Assembly: GCF_003990915.1 (NCBI RefSeq)
Contig: NZ_BHXQ01000008.1
Location: 62,001 to 126,000, forward strand
Length of the DNA stretch: 64,000 nucleotides
Direction: 5' to 3'
Source of the DNA: Chryseotalea sanaruensis
GTDB taxonomy: Bacteria; Bacteroidota; Bacteroidia; Cytophagales; Cyclobacteriaceae
A program made the translations under genes and the position numbers. The stretch's first letter is position 1. Every line of letters begins with the position of its first letter. Under the pieces are notes generated by a model, which was given only the letters and a program-made list of their open reading frames with translations, was not told where the DNA came from and ran no database searches. Shown piece by piece: positions 44,222 through 53,315 of the stretch.

Positions 44222-44237
44222 ACCTAAATATACTAGA

Positions 44238-44804
44238 TTATTGCTGCTCATTAAATCCGGAAATACCACCCGACACAATGTATTTCATAGCTACTGGCCC
44301 TGAAATATTGAGTGGCTTAATATTTTCCTTTGGCACAATGTAATGTATGCCTGAGAACGCATAAGAGTGTGGCAGATACACAGATACCATATCGTTCAGA
44401 CCCAGAGAGGTTAAATCACCTTGTGTAATAAACCCGATCTGAAACAATTGATTCTCGTTGTTAATTTTCACCAACACAGGTTTATTAAATTTCTTTTTAT
44501 CACCAACAAAAGCATTGAGCAAATCTTTTAATGAAGAATAAATTAACTTCACTAAAGGTATTCTGTTCATGCCATGATCAAACCAGGTAGATAATGTTTG
44601 AAAAGCAAGGTTTGAAGTGAGGTAGCCAAAACCAGTAATAGCAACCAGTATTATTACAAAACCTAATCCCGGATAAGGCAGGTTAAGCAAACTATCGAGC
44701 CAGCTAAACGACACAAATATAAAATAGGCTGTAGCTGTTAGTGGTACAATAAATAACGTACCACTAAAAAAATAGCGAAGTAATTTTCTAAAGGTGCTTT
44801 CCAT
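44238..44804 (-). CDS. DUF502 membrane protein
   Basis: 188 residues. Two membrane helices (about 8-30 and 43-65), the family hallmarks WFDHGMNRIPLVKLIYSSLK and VYLPHSYAFSGIHYIVP, and a C-terminal cytoplasmic tail. DUF502 proteins are widespread, with unclear role. The terminator at 44941-44968 separates it from nqrE. Confidence 0.9.
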   Translation of the reverse strand: MESTFRKLLRYFFSGTLFIVPLTATAYFIFVSFSWLDSLLNLPYPGLGFVIILVAITGFGYLTSNLAFQTLSTWFDHGMNRIPLVKLIYSSLKDLLNAFVGDKKKFNKPVLVKINNENQLFQIGFITQGDLTSLGLNDMVSVYLPHSYAFSGIHYIVPKENIKPLNISGPVAMKYIVSGGISGFNEQQ

Positions 44805-44940
44805 AGTTGTAAAAATTGGCTATCCGTTTCTTCACCCTTAAATCCGTCCGACTGCTGTTTACTTCAGTATTCATCAGGCAAACGGATCTTCTTGTTTGTC
44901 GATTTTTCGTAAGCTGTATAAACGGATTAGCAGATTATAA

Positions 44941-44968
44941 AAAAAGGCTTCTGTAACTAACAGAAGCC
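44941..44968 (-). terminator. Intrinsic terminator of the nqr operon
   Basis: Stem ggcttctgt/acagaagcc with loop aacta and T-run on the minus strand; 26 bp past nqrE. Confidence 0.85.
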
Positions 44969-44993
44969 TCTTCATCATGTCAAAGAATTAAGT

Positions 44994-45608
44994 CTAAATC
45001 GAGAAACCTAAAAAGCTTAGGAAACCTAAAGACATAAGTCCTACTAATATAAAGGTGATACCCAGGCCACGTAATGGCGCTGGTACATCTGAGTAACGCA
45101 TTTTTTCACGCACACCTGCTAGGGCTACAATAGCCAGCAACCATCCTATACCTGAACCTAAACCATAAACAGTGGCCTCAGTTAGTGTGTAAGAGCGACC
45201 TACCATAAATAATGCACCCCCTAAGATGGCGCAGTTCACAGCAATTAGTGGAAGAAAGATACCCAAGGCACCGTAGAGTGAAGGAGAGAAACGTTCAACC
45301 ACCATTTCAGTTAATTGTACCATAGCGGCAATAACCGCAATGAAAATAATGAACTGAAGGAAACCCAAATCAACAGTGCTGAAATCATCACCTAACCAGG
45401 CCAAGGCCCCAGGATTTAAAATATAATTTTGAATGAGCCAGTTGATGGGTACTGTGATACCCAAAACAAATACTACCGCTACTCCCAAACCAAAGGCTGT
45501 ACTCACCTTCTTAGAAACAGCCAGATAAGAACACATGCCAAGGAAGTAGGCAAAAATCATGTTGTCTACAAAAATCGAGCGGACGCCAATGCTTATTAAA
45601 TTCTCCAT
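44994..45608 (-). CDS. nqrE: Na+-translocating NADH-quinone reductase subunit E
   Basis: 204 residues, six hydrophobic helices. Family motifs MENLISIGVRSIFVDNMIFA and VNCAILGG (iron-ligand cysteine), with Cys26 in YFLGMCSYLAVSKK. Inner-membrane subunit of the sodium pump; pairs with NqrD. Six bp after nqrD. The next gene downstream is DUF502, not nqrF. Confidence 0.97.
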   Translation of the reverse strand: MENLISIGVRSIFVDNMIFAYFLGMCSYLAVSKKVSTAFGLGVAVVFVLGITVPINWLIQNYILNPGALAWLGDDFSTVDLGFLQFIIFIAVIAAMVQLTEMVVERFSPSLYGALGIFLPLIAVNCAILGGALFMVGRSYTLTEATVYGLGSGIGWLLAIVALAGVREKMRYSDVPAPLRGLGITFILVGLMSLGFLSFLGFSI

Positions 45609-45614
45609 ATGCTA

Positions 45615-46277
45615 TTAATGTTCTCTGTATCCGTTAATACTACGCTGTACCCAAATGATAATCCCTACAATTACACAAGCACCTGCAGGTAATAACATCA
45701 AACCATTTCCCTGATAAGGAATGCCAAGCTCAGCAAATACCTTGTATCCAAAAATAGAACCACCGCCTAATAATTCACGGAAGAAAGCAATAATCATCAG
45801 GATTAGACCATAACCTAAACCATTACCTATTCCATCCAAAAATGATGGCCATGGTTTGTTACCCATTGCAAAGGCTTCTAAACGCCCCATTACAATACAG
45901 TTAGTAATAATCAAACCGATGAATACTGATAGTTGCTTGGCAACATCATATACATAAGCCTGAAGAAGCATACTAACCAGTGTTACCCATAGAGAAACTA
46001 CTGCCAACTGAACAATAATACGAATACGCGGAGGAATGGAATTGCGCATTAATGAAATCACAACGTTGGATGAAGCTGTAACTACTGTTAAGCTAAGTGC
46101 CATAATAAAGGCAGGCTTCATTTGTGTTGTTACCGCCAATGCAGAACAAATACCTAAAACCTGTACGGTAATAGGGTTGTCAATATCTAACGGATTCGAA
46201 ACAAGTTTCTTATTCTTTTTTGAGAAAAGCGGTTCGCTTTTCTTCACTTCAGGTACTGTTGCGGTCTCTGCACTCAT
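45615..46277 (-). CDS. nqrD: Na+-translocating NADH-quinone reductase subunit D
   Basis: 220 residues with six helices and the RnfA/NqrD-type cysteine segments (LGICSALAVTTQMKPA, TNCIVMGRLEAFAM). A 30-residue N-terminal extension precedes the usual NPLDIDNPI start. Overlaps nqrC by 4 bp and is followed by nqrE. Confidence 0.97.
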   Translation of the reverse strand: MSAETATVPEVKKSEPLFSKKNKKLVSNPLDIDNPITVQVLGICSALAVTTQMKPAFIMALSLTVVTASSNVVISLMRNSIPPRIRIIVQLAVVSLWVTLVSMLLQAYVYDVAKQLSVFIGLIITNCIVMGRLEAFAMGNKPWPSFLDGIGNGLGYGLILMIIAFFRELLGGGSIFGYKVFAELGIPYQGNGLMLLPAGACVIVGIIIWVQRSINGYREH

Positions 46278-46996
46278 AACACCGTTGTGGTTTTAGTTTT
46301 CTTAATATAATTCTCGTAGCACACTAAATAGTCTTTCAGCATGTTGTTTACTCCCTTAGCTGTTAAGGTTGCACCAGACATACCATCTACTTTATGCTCC
46401 TGGCTGGCGTAATCATTGCCTTCGCCTTTCATCATTTCTACAGAAGCAATTTGCTCGCCTTCAAAAACTTCTTTGCCTTTATACCGATCCTGAATTTCTT
46501 CAGACGCAATTCGCGCACCAAGACCTGGTGTTTCACCTTTGTGTTGAAATACCATACCCTGAATGGTGTTGAAGTCTGCTTGAAGCGCTACATAGCCCCA
46601 GATGCGATCCCACAAACCAAAACCGTGTAGCGGTAATACAACATTTTCTATTTTGTTGGAATCAGTTTCACTGCGAAACTCATACACGGGCAGCAAGCGT
46701 TCTTTTGCTGGCTTTTTATATTCAGCGACCACATCAATGTCAGTAGCTCTCTTGCCTTCTACCACATTTCCACTGTAGTCAACAACAAACGCTTTTACAC
46801 GCTTGTTGTAAATCTCAGAAGCATTGTCCTCGTCTTTCAATACCATTACTGTAGAAAGAATATTTTCCTTCTGTTCAAGAGCGATATTCTCTTGCTGTTT
46901 TTCCTTTAAGCTTTCCGAAGCGAAAGCGAGCAAACCACCACAGACTACCGTGAGGATGGCTGCATACATTACGATATAAAGATTAGACTGTCGCAC
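46274..46996 (-). CDS. nqrC: Na+-translocating NADH-quinone reductase subunit C
   Basis: 240 residues from a GTG start (RQSNLYIVMYAAILTV), overlapping nqrB by 14 bp; the next ATG, 27 bases in, would cut into the first helix. One membrane helix and a periplasmic FMN domain with the covalent-flavin motif SGATLTAKG. Electron carrier of the pump. Confidence 0.95.
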   Translation of the reverse strand: MRQSNLYIVMYAAILTVVCGGLLAFASESLKEKQQENIALEQKENILSTVMVLKDEDNASEIYNKRVKAFVVDYSGNVVEGKRATDIDVVAEYKKPAKERLLPVYEFRSETDSNKIENVVLPLHGFGLWDRIWGYVALQADFNTIQGMVFQHKGETPGLGARIASEEIQDRYKGKEVFEGEQIASVEMMKGEGNDYASQEHKVDGMSGATLTAKGVNNMLKDYLVCYENYIKKTKTTTVL

Positions 46997-48188
46997 GTTT
47001 TAATCGTCTTGTTTTGTTAGCACTTACTACGAAATAATCAATGAGTGGAGCGAATATGTTCATTAACAATATCGCCAACATAATACCTTCAGGATATGCC
47101 GGGTTAAACACACGGATTAGTACTGTAAATAAACCAATCAAAAATCCATACACCCATTTACCGGTTTCTGTCTGTGTAGCGGTTACAGGATCTGTTGCCA
47201 TAAACACAGCACCAAATGCCAAACCACCAATTACTAAATGATAATGCGCTGGCATTTCCATGAATGGATTAACTGCAAGGGCATTCAATAATAAACCCAT
47301 TGCCCAGGCACCTGCAAATACACTAACAATAATTTTCCAGCTACCTGTTCCAGTAGCCCATAAAATAAAGGCACCTATCAGACACATTAAAGTAGAAGTC
47401 TCTCCAATACTTCCCGGCATGGCTCCGAAGAACAAATTCCCCAATGAGAAGAAGCCCTCTCCTGCCCAGCTTGCGCCAAAGGAGTCGAGTGCGGCTACAA
47501 CACTAGTACCATCTGTTGAACTTTGAGAAGCAATAGCGAGTGGTGTCGCACCTGAATAACCAGCTACTGTTTGTGCACCTTCAGGTATGTATGCCCAAAC
47601 CTCTCCAGAAATTTGTGTGGGATATGCGAAGTACAAAAAGGCACGCGCTGTCAAAGCAATGTTCACCACATTCATACCTGTACCACCAAATGCTTCTTTA
47701 CCAATAATAACCGCAAAGATTGTGGCAACAGCCACCTGCCAAAGAGGAATATCTGGAGGCATTACCAATGGAATCAACATACCTGTTACTAAATATCCTT
47801 CGTTAACAGGATGTCTTCGAATGGTAGCGAATATAAATTCTATACCTAAACCAACGCCATAGGAAACAATAACGATTGGCATTACCTGAAGAGCCCCCAC
47901 CCAGAATTTATCCATCATGGAAGCTTCCTGACCTAACGCTAAGAAATGTTGGTGACCAACATTAAAAATACCAAAGATGAGACAGGGAACCATCGCAATG
48001 ATAACTGTCATCATTAAACGCTTCAAGTCTACACCATCGCGAATTTGAACACCTTTAGTACTAGCAGTAGTGTTGGGAACAAATGCAAATGTTTCAAGAG
48101 CCTCAAAGGCATAGTAGTATTTTTCGTACTTACCCCCTTTTTCGAAGTCGTGTTTTACCTTATCTAACGTGTTACGTAAAAACTTCAT
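46983..48188 (-). CDS. nqrB: Na+-translocating NADH-quinone reductase subunit B
   Basis: 401 residues, about ten helices. The covalent FMN threonine is in YSGATPLA; NEGYLVTGMLIPLVMPPDIP and FGGTGMNVVNIALT are family signatures. Main sodium-channel subunit. One bp after nqrA. Confidence 0.97.
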   Translation of the reverse strand: MKFLRNTLDKVKHDFEKGGKYEKYYYAFEALETFAFVPNTTASTKGVQIRDGVDLKRLMMTVIIAMVPCLIFGIFNVGHQHFLALGQEASMMDKFWVGALQVMPIVIVSYGVGLGIEFIFATIRRHPVNEGYLVTGMLIPLVMPPDIPLWQVAVATIFAVIIGKEAFGGTGMNVVNIALTARAFLYFAYPTQISGEVWAYIPEGAQTVAGYSGATPLAIASQSSTDGTSVVAALDSFGASWAGEGFFSLGNLFFGAMPGSIGETSTLMCLIGAFILWATGTGSWKIIVSVFAGAWAMGLLLNALAVNPFMEMPAHYHLVIGGLAFGAVFMATDPVTATQTETGKWVYGFLIGLFTVLIRVFNPAYPEGIMLAILLMNIFAPLIDYFVVSANKTRRLKRATV

Positions 48189-48189
48189 A

Positions 48190-49554
48190 TTATGCGTTCG
48201 CTAATAAATCAATACCTTCTCTAACAATGCTTTGCACGTTGTGTTTGGACACATCAACAAACTCACACAATGCAAGATCTTCTTCAATAACTTCGTAGAT
48301 ACCTAAAGCTTCCATATCATCATAATCCTCGGCAATAATTGCCTTTAGCAAATGCGTAGGCAAAATATCCATTGGCACTACCTTTTCGAAAACTCCGGAT
48401 TGAACAAATGCACGTGGTTCGCCATGAGTGTTGCTATCTACCACAGCTTCTTTAGCACGGCTAAGGAATGAGAACAAACCCCATGCGCGGTGAAAGCTCA
48501 CTTTGTTTGCAGATGGTGTGATCCATCCTAAAAACTCATATTGATCGCCTTCCGGAATAGCAGTAATCATTTGATCGAAGAAGCCCATGTGGCCATCTTT
48601 ACCAATGCTTGTACCGGTTAAAACATTTCCGGAAATAACGCGGACATGCTCGTTCTTTAAATTATTGTTCAAGAACTTCTTAACAGAAGCGCCTGTGTAA
48701 GTCTTGTAATACTGAGGCTCACTAACTTCAGAACCTGCTACCGCTACGATCTTGGCACTGTCAACTATGCCGTTAAGGAATAGTTTACCAATCTGGATTA
48801 CACCTGCAGGATTAATTGTCCAGACAACATCGCCTTTATTTATAGGATCGATATGGTGAATTTGTACACCAACACAACCTGAAGGGTGCGGTCCTGAGAA
48901 TTTGTTTAACTCTGCATTCTTAACCTGTGAAAAAACCGGTGAAATCTCACGCTCAGAGTGAACATTTACATGGACTGCTCCAGTAGTTAGTTTTTTCAAT
49001 ACATCAATACCTGCCTGGAAGAATTGCTCCTGTCCTTTATAGATGAAGTTGTAGTCTGGGGCAAGCGGATGTGAATCGAAGCCAGAAATAAAGATAGACT
49101 TCGGTGTTTCCTCTGGATTGGCAACAACACCATAAGGGCGCTGCACCAGATTTACCCAAACACCACTGCTTAAGAGTTGCTCCTGAATCTTGTCCTTAGC
49201 AAGGCTGGTCAAATCAGAAACTGAGTACTTATTGAACGACAAAGACTCTACGGTCTTGTCGGCTAGGATCTTGATTTCAATCAGCTTACGTTTTTCGCCA
49301 CGCTTAACCTCTACCACTTCACCACTTACAGGTGCCGTGAAAACAATCTTTTCATTCTTTTTATCATGAAAAAGAGGGCTTCCTGCTTTAACTGTATCGC
49401 CTTCTTTAACCATAACCTTAGGCATGTAAATGCCATGGAAGTCGTCTGGTTTAATGACGAAAGTTTCTGCTTGTTCAATGTTAGAGAGCTTCAGGGCAGC
49501 TTTGCCGGCCAGATTAATATCAAAACCCTTTTTTAACCGTATGAATTTTCCCAT
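48190..49554 (-). CDS. nqrA: Na+-translocating NADH-quinone reductase subunit A
   Basis: 454 residues from ATG 49554 (MGKFIRLKKGFDINLAGKA), which matches the family start; a longer frame from 49611 adds 19 unlikely residues. Biotinyl-like N-terminal domain and SLBB-like region (HPSGCVGVQIHHIDPINKGD). Cytoplasmic, binds quinone. First gene of nqrABCDE. Confidence 0.97.
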   Translation of the reverse strand: MGKFIRLKKGFDINLAGKAALKLSNIEQAETFVIKPDDFHGIYMPKVMVKEGDTVKAGSPLFHDKKNEKIVFTAPVSGEVVEVKRGEKRKLIEIKILADKTVESLSFNKYSVSDLTSLAKDKIQEQLLSSGVWVNLVQRPYGVVANPEETPKSIFISGFDSHPLAPDYNFIYKGQEQFFQAGIDVLKKLTTGAVHVNVHSEREISPVFSQVKNAELNKFSGPHPSGCVGVQIHHIDPINKGDVVWTINPAGVIQIGKLFLNGIVDSAKIVAVAGSEVSEPQYYKTYTGASVKKFLNNNLKNEHVRVISGNVLTGTSIGKDGHMGFFDQMITAIPEGDQYEFLGWITPSANKVSFHRAWGLFSFLSRAKEAVVDSNTHGEPRAFVQSGVFEKVVPMDILPTHLLKAIIAEDYDDMEALGIYEVIEEDLALCEFVDVSKHNVQSIVREGIDLLANA

Positions 49555-49662
49555 GATGGGCAGTATTTTGGTTAGGAAAGTGGCAAAATTAGTAATTATA
49601 ACGACAAACAAAAGGTATTGCTATAGAATAGCTGGGCCTCTTTTAAACTTAAAATTTAACCC

Positions 49663-50361
49663 CTAACCAGGGAGTTGGGGAGCCAGTATTCGGTTGATGG
49701 CTAATTGCACCACAGCATCAACCTGTTCATCTATAGTAATGTGAGTGGTATTTATTTCGATAGCGCCCTCTGCCTTTCTTAGCGGGCTTTCTACACGTGT
49801 TGTATCTATCTGATCGCGCATGTGTATGTTTTCCATAACCTCCACTAGATCAACCATTTTGTCACTTTGCAGCAACTCTTGTTGCCTCCTGAAAGCCCTT
49901 ACCTGCATATCGGCCGTCATAAAAACCTTAAGCTCGGCATCCGGAAATACTACTGTGCCAATATCACGGCCATCCATCACCACGCCTTTCTCCCTGCCCA
50001 ATTGGCGCTGTTGTTTAACCATGGCCAACCTAACCGGTTTAATAGCACTCACCTGGCTTACATTATCAGAAATACGCATTTTTCTGATCTCCTTTTCTAT
50101 TTTGAGCCCATCTAAGAAGGTTTCGGTCTCCATATCGTCATTTACATGGAAGGTAATTTTTATTTTGTTCAACGCAGCCTCTATCTCCTTTGGGTTGCTC
50201 AGTGACACATAGTGCTCAAGAAAGTAATACGTAACTGCCCTATACATGGCTCCACTGTCTATATACTTATAGCCCAGTATTTTAGCTACTTCTTTTGCCG
50301 TAGTACTTTTACCACATGCAGAATAACCATCGATAGCGATTACAATCTTTCGTAAATTCAT
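49663..50361 (-). CDS. cmk: Cytidylate kinase
   Basis: 232 residues from ATG 50361, whose A is the last base of the preceding lipoprotein stop (TGATG). P-loop GYSACGKSTTAKEVA, AMYRAVTYYF, DGRDIGTVVFPDA and RRQQELLQ are Cmk hallmarks. Phosphorylates CMP and dCMP. A TTG at 50382 is in frame but inside the lipoprotein gene. Confidence 0.95.
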   Translation of the reverse strand: MNLRKIVIAIDGYSACGKSTTAKEVAKILGYKYIDSGAMYRAVTYYFLEHYVSLSNPKEIEAALNKIKITFHVNDDMETETFLDGLKIEKEIRKMRISDNVSQVSAIKPVRLAMVKQQRQLGREKGVVMDGRDIGTVVFPDAELKVFMTADMQVRAFRRQQELLQSDKMVDLVEVMENIHMRDQIDTTRVESPLRKAEGAIEINTTHITIDEQVDAVVQLAINRILAPQLPG

Positions 50362-50489
50362 CAGCAATCTTTTTGTGGACAAGGAATAGGCTTACCTGGC
50401 TTCAGCTTTTTATTTCTTTGTGTTGAGGCACAGGATACTGTGCAAATAATAAGTAGGGTGAGGAGTATAATCCGGCTGATGCTCATCAT
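50361..50489 (-). CDS. Tiny lipoprotein, 42 residues
   Basis: ATG 50489 (or 50486), SPII signal SRIILLTLLIICTVSC with Cys19 or so, then only about 23 residues (STQRNKKLKPGKPIPCPQKD) ending in Cys. Its TGA overlaps the cmk ATG, implying translational coupling. Short Cys-ending lipoproteins of this kind occur in Bacteroidota; role unknown. Confidence 0.65.
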   Translation of the reverse strand: MMSISRIILLTLLIICTVSCASTQRNKKLKPGKPIPCPQKDC

Positions 50490-50507
50490 AGACAAATATA
50501 CTAAAGC

Positions 50508-51203
50508 TTACTGAGGTTGCTGGCGTTCGTGACTCATTTTAAATCCGATTTTTTGCCCACCACCCAACTCAGGTGTGTGCTCAAGTTTTTGATACAGTGT
50601 TATAAATTTCACGTCCTGATAGGGTGGAGCCATTAAATCATTTTCAATTGCAATGGTAAGCGCAAGTTTAACAAGCAGTTGCAAATAAGCACCCGAAACT
50701 GGCGCTTCTGATATACCATTAAATAAACTGGCGATAGGCCCCTCTCCTTCTACAAAAAATCTGTTCTCATGGTTGATCATCACTCTCGCAATAAGATATC
50801 CAGGGTCATTAACACGATTAAACTTCAACGAGTCTGACATGAAGTTATAAATGTTAAGTTGGCCGAAGTATCGATTAACCTCTTTCTCTCGAATATAAGG
50901 ATCTAACATAATGGTGTGATCTGGGCCAAGGGTTACTACATTGGTGTGCAGAACAAATATCAACAAGTCGCCAGCCAGCTTCACATGAAATTCATGTTTA
51001 CTTATATCTTGAAATTCTACAGTAACTTCTTTGTCGTCAGGATTTGTTCTCTTATTTAATTCATCAACTACACATTTGGCCTCCTCCCGCAGTAACTGGA
51101 AACTAGAAAGTAAATGTTTGTAAGTGCGTTGTTTTGCATCCGACTTACTTTCCAACATATTTTTAATGAAATCGAGTGGGTCTTGTTGTTCCGTTACATT
51201 CAT
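50508..51203 (-). CDS. Conserved hypothetical cytoplasmic protein
   Basis: 231 residues, no signal. N-terminal helical part (DFIKNMLESKSDAKQRTYKH), then a strand-rich core (HEFHVKLAGDLLIFVLHTNV) and a C-terminal GGGQKIGFKM. No domain recognised. Head of the probable unit with the small lipoprotein and cmk (18 bp gap). Confidence 0.65.
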   Translation of the reverse strand: MNVTEQQDPLDFIKNMLESKSDAKQRTYKHLLSSFQLLREEAKCVVDELNKRTNPDDKEVTVEFQDISKHEFHVKLAGDLLIFVLHTNVVTLGPDHTIMLDPYIREKEVNRYFGQLNIYNFMSDSLKFNRVNDPGYLIARVMINHENRFFVEGEGPIASLFNGISEAPVSGAYLQLLVKLALTIAIENDLMAPPYQDVKFITLYQKLEHTPELGGGQKIGFKMSHERQQPQ

Positions 51204-51343
51204 GGTAATTTCAGGTTTAAATAAAAGTCGTTTTGATAATTGTCTTTATAGCCTCACTTTTAGTCTTTTCCAAAAGAGAAAATAAATAAGGAATTTTAAC
51301 AAAATGACTTTGGTTACGAGTAACGAAGTTAAAATTAATAATC

Positions 51344-51625
51344 ATGGGAACCACAGAAGAACAGGAAGGATCAGCAGAAAAGTTTTTTAAAAACTTTGGT
51401 AAGCGTATGGATGAATTCTCAAAAGAAGTGCACGAATCTGGAGGGCGCTTGCAAAAAGAATTAGAAAAGCGCCTAGAAGAATTAAAAGAATCAGCTGAAC
51501 GCTTTAAAAAAGAAGCCGAGAATAAAGAAAAGTGGAAAGAAGTTGAGGCGAGCTTGAAAAAAGCCGGTGAAGAATTAAATAAGGCAGTGAAGGCTGCGTT
51601 TGGTAAGAAGGAGGAGAAACAATAG
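51344..51625 (+). CDS. Small charged coiled-coil protein
   Basis: 93 residues, almost wholly helical and Lys/Glu-rich (LQKELEKRLEELKESAERFK). No signal or membrane part. Divergent from 50508-51203. Could be a scaffold or stress protein; not recognised. Confidence 0.6.
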   Translation: MGTTEEQEGSAEKFFKNFGKRMDEFSKEVHESGGRLQKELEKRLEELKESAERFKKEAENKEKWKEVEASLKKAGEELNKAVKAAFGKKEEKQ

Positions 51626-51690
51626 TTGATAGTTATTAGTTGTTGGTTGTTCGCATTAAACTAACAACTAATAACCAACAACTAACAACC
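51624..51690. terminator. Bidirectional AT-rich hairpin
   Basis: ttattagttgttggttgtt and the repeat of its complement (aacaactaataaccaacaac) give a long stem between the convergent coiled-coil and MATE genes. Confidence 0.6.
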
Positions 51691-51694
51691 AAAA

Positions 51695-53101
51695 CTAGAT
51701 CTTCACCAACTTCCACTTACCTCGTTTAAAAATAATAACGGCTACTATGGCTATACAAGATTCTGCAATAGAGATAGCCGCATAAACGCCTGGAGGACCA
51801 AACTCAAAAATAATAGCTAACGCATAGGCTAGTGGTATTTGAAAAGTCCAGAAACCAAAGAAGTTAAGCACAGTCGGTGTTGCAGTATCACCAGCTCCGT
51901 TAAATGCCTGACTGATAACCATACCATAGGCATAAAAAATATAGCCGAGTGAAACAATCTGTAAACACAAAATACCATTCTCTAAAACTTCAGGCTCATT
52001 TGTAAACAGACGGAGAATAGGATCAGCCATTGAGAAGAAAAGGATAGTAACAAGGCCTAAAAAAATCATATTAAAAAATGCGGTTCGCCAAACCGATTTC
52101 TCTGCCCTATCGGGATACCCGGCACCTAAGTTTTGTCCTACTAAAGTTGCCGCTGCATTAGCCATACCCCATGCAGGTAAAATCGCGAATACAATAACCC
52201 TAATCGCAATGGTATAACCCGCAAGTGCGCTGCTTCCAAAATTAGAAACGATACGCACCAAAAAAATCCAACTGGCCGAAGCAATTACAAATTGCGCTGT
52301 ACCACCAGCCGAAACTTTTAATAGATTCCAAACGATATTCCATTTAATAATAAGGTTCTGCGCATGCAATCTGATAAGTCCTTTACCTTTTAGTAAATGA
52401 TATAATTGATAAGCAACACCAATACCTCTACCTATGTTAGTGGCAATAGCTGCACCCTCTACTCCATAACCAGGAATAATTCCCCATCCGAAAATAAAAA
52501 TTGGATCAAGCAAAATATTAAGACCGTTAGCCAACACAAGTGCACGCATAGCAATAGATGCATTTCCTGCACCTCTGAATATAGCATTGATTAAAAAGAG
52601 TAGCATGATGGTAACATTACCGCTAAACATCCAGCGTGTGTAACCGGCACCGGCTGCGATAACGCCTTCATCAGCGCCCATGAGCTTCAATAAATCGTCT
52701 GCGAAAATACCGCCAACAATACTGATGATGATAGACAAGCTTAATCCGACAAAAAGTGCTTGTACTGCCGCTACTTCCGCTGCTTTAATATCCTTCTCAC
52801 CAACCCTTCTGGCTACCATGGCTGTAGCGCCCATGCTTAAACCTATGGCAATAGAATAAATTATGGTAAGCATTGTTTCGGTAAGACCGATTACTGCAAT
52901 TGCATTAGTATCATTTAATCTGCTTACATAAAATACATCAATAATAGCAAAGAGCGCTTCCATGCCCATTTCTATTATCATGGGAACTGAAAGGAGAAAA
53001 ATAGCACGATCAATACTACCTGTGGTAAAGCTCTGTTCAGAACCTAAAAGGGCTTCTTCAAATAATGATAAGGCTGATTTGATTTTTGAAAAAAATGACA
53101 T
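51695..53101 (-). CDS. MATE-family efflux transporter
   Basis: 468 residues, 12 helices. Start PMIIEMGMEALFAIIDVFYV and the second-half repeat GMANAAATLVGQNLGAG are MATE hallmarks. Drug or metabolite exporter driven by Na+ or H+. Single gene. Confidence 0.93.
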   Translation of the reverse strand: MSFFSKIKSALSLFEEALLGSEQSFTTGSIDRAIFLLSVPMIIEMGMEALFAIIDVFYVSRLNDTNAIAVIGLTETMLTIIYSIAIGLSMGATAMVARRVGEKDIKAAEVAAVQALFVGLSLSIIISIVGGIFADDLLKLMGADEGVIAAGAGYTRWMFSGNVTIMLLFLINAIFRGAGNASIAMRALVLANGLNILLDPIFIFGWGIIPGYGVEGAAIATNIGRGIGVAYQLYHLLKGKGLIRLHAQNLIIKWNIVWNLLKVSAGGTAQFVIASASWIFLVRIVSNFGSSALAGYTIAIRVIVFAILPAWGMANAAATLVGQNLGAGYPDRAEKSVWRTAFFNMIFLGLVTILFFSMADPILRLFTNEPEVLENGILCLQIVSLGYIFYAYGMVISQAFNGAGDTATPTVLNFFGFWTFQIPLAYALAIIFEFGPPGVYAAISIAESCIAIVAVIIFKRGKWKLVKI

Positions 53102-53266
53102 ACATGAAGTTAATTATGGTACGAATAGAATTATCGTGAGCGACTATTTGTGTCTCTCAATGTTTGGGCGTACCAAACAGGATCTTATAACTTCATGGGC
53201 TTTTTCGATTTACAATTACAAAAGTGGAAACTTTTACGAAAACGGGAAAGAAAAGTTTAAAAAGAA

Positions 53267-53296
53267 AAGGCCATCCTGCATAAACAGGATGGCCTT
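53267..53296 (-). terminator. Intrinsic terminator of the repeat-lipoprotein gene
   Basis: Stem aaggccatcctg/caggatggcctt with T-rich tail on the minus strand. Confidence 0.88.
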
Positions 53297-53315
53297 CCAA
53301 CTTAATGATTATAGA

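Noticed and set aside
49555..49611. Longer N-terminus of nqrA
   Set aside because: NqrA proteins start at the KKGFDINLAG-type segment; the extension would be 19 unrelated residues.
51624..51690. Microsatellite-like direct repeats
   Set aside because: The two halves pair as a hairpin between convergent genes, so a terminator explains them better.
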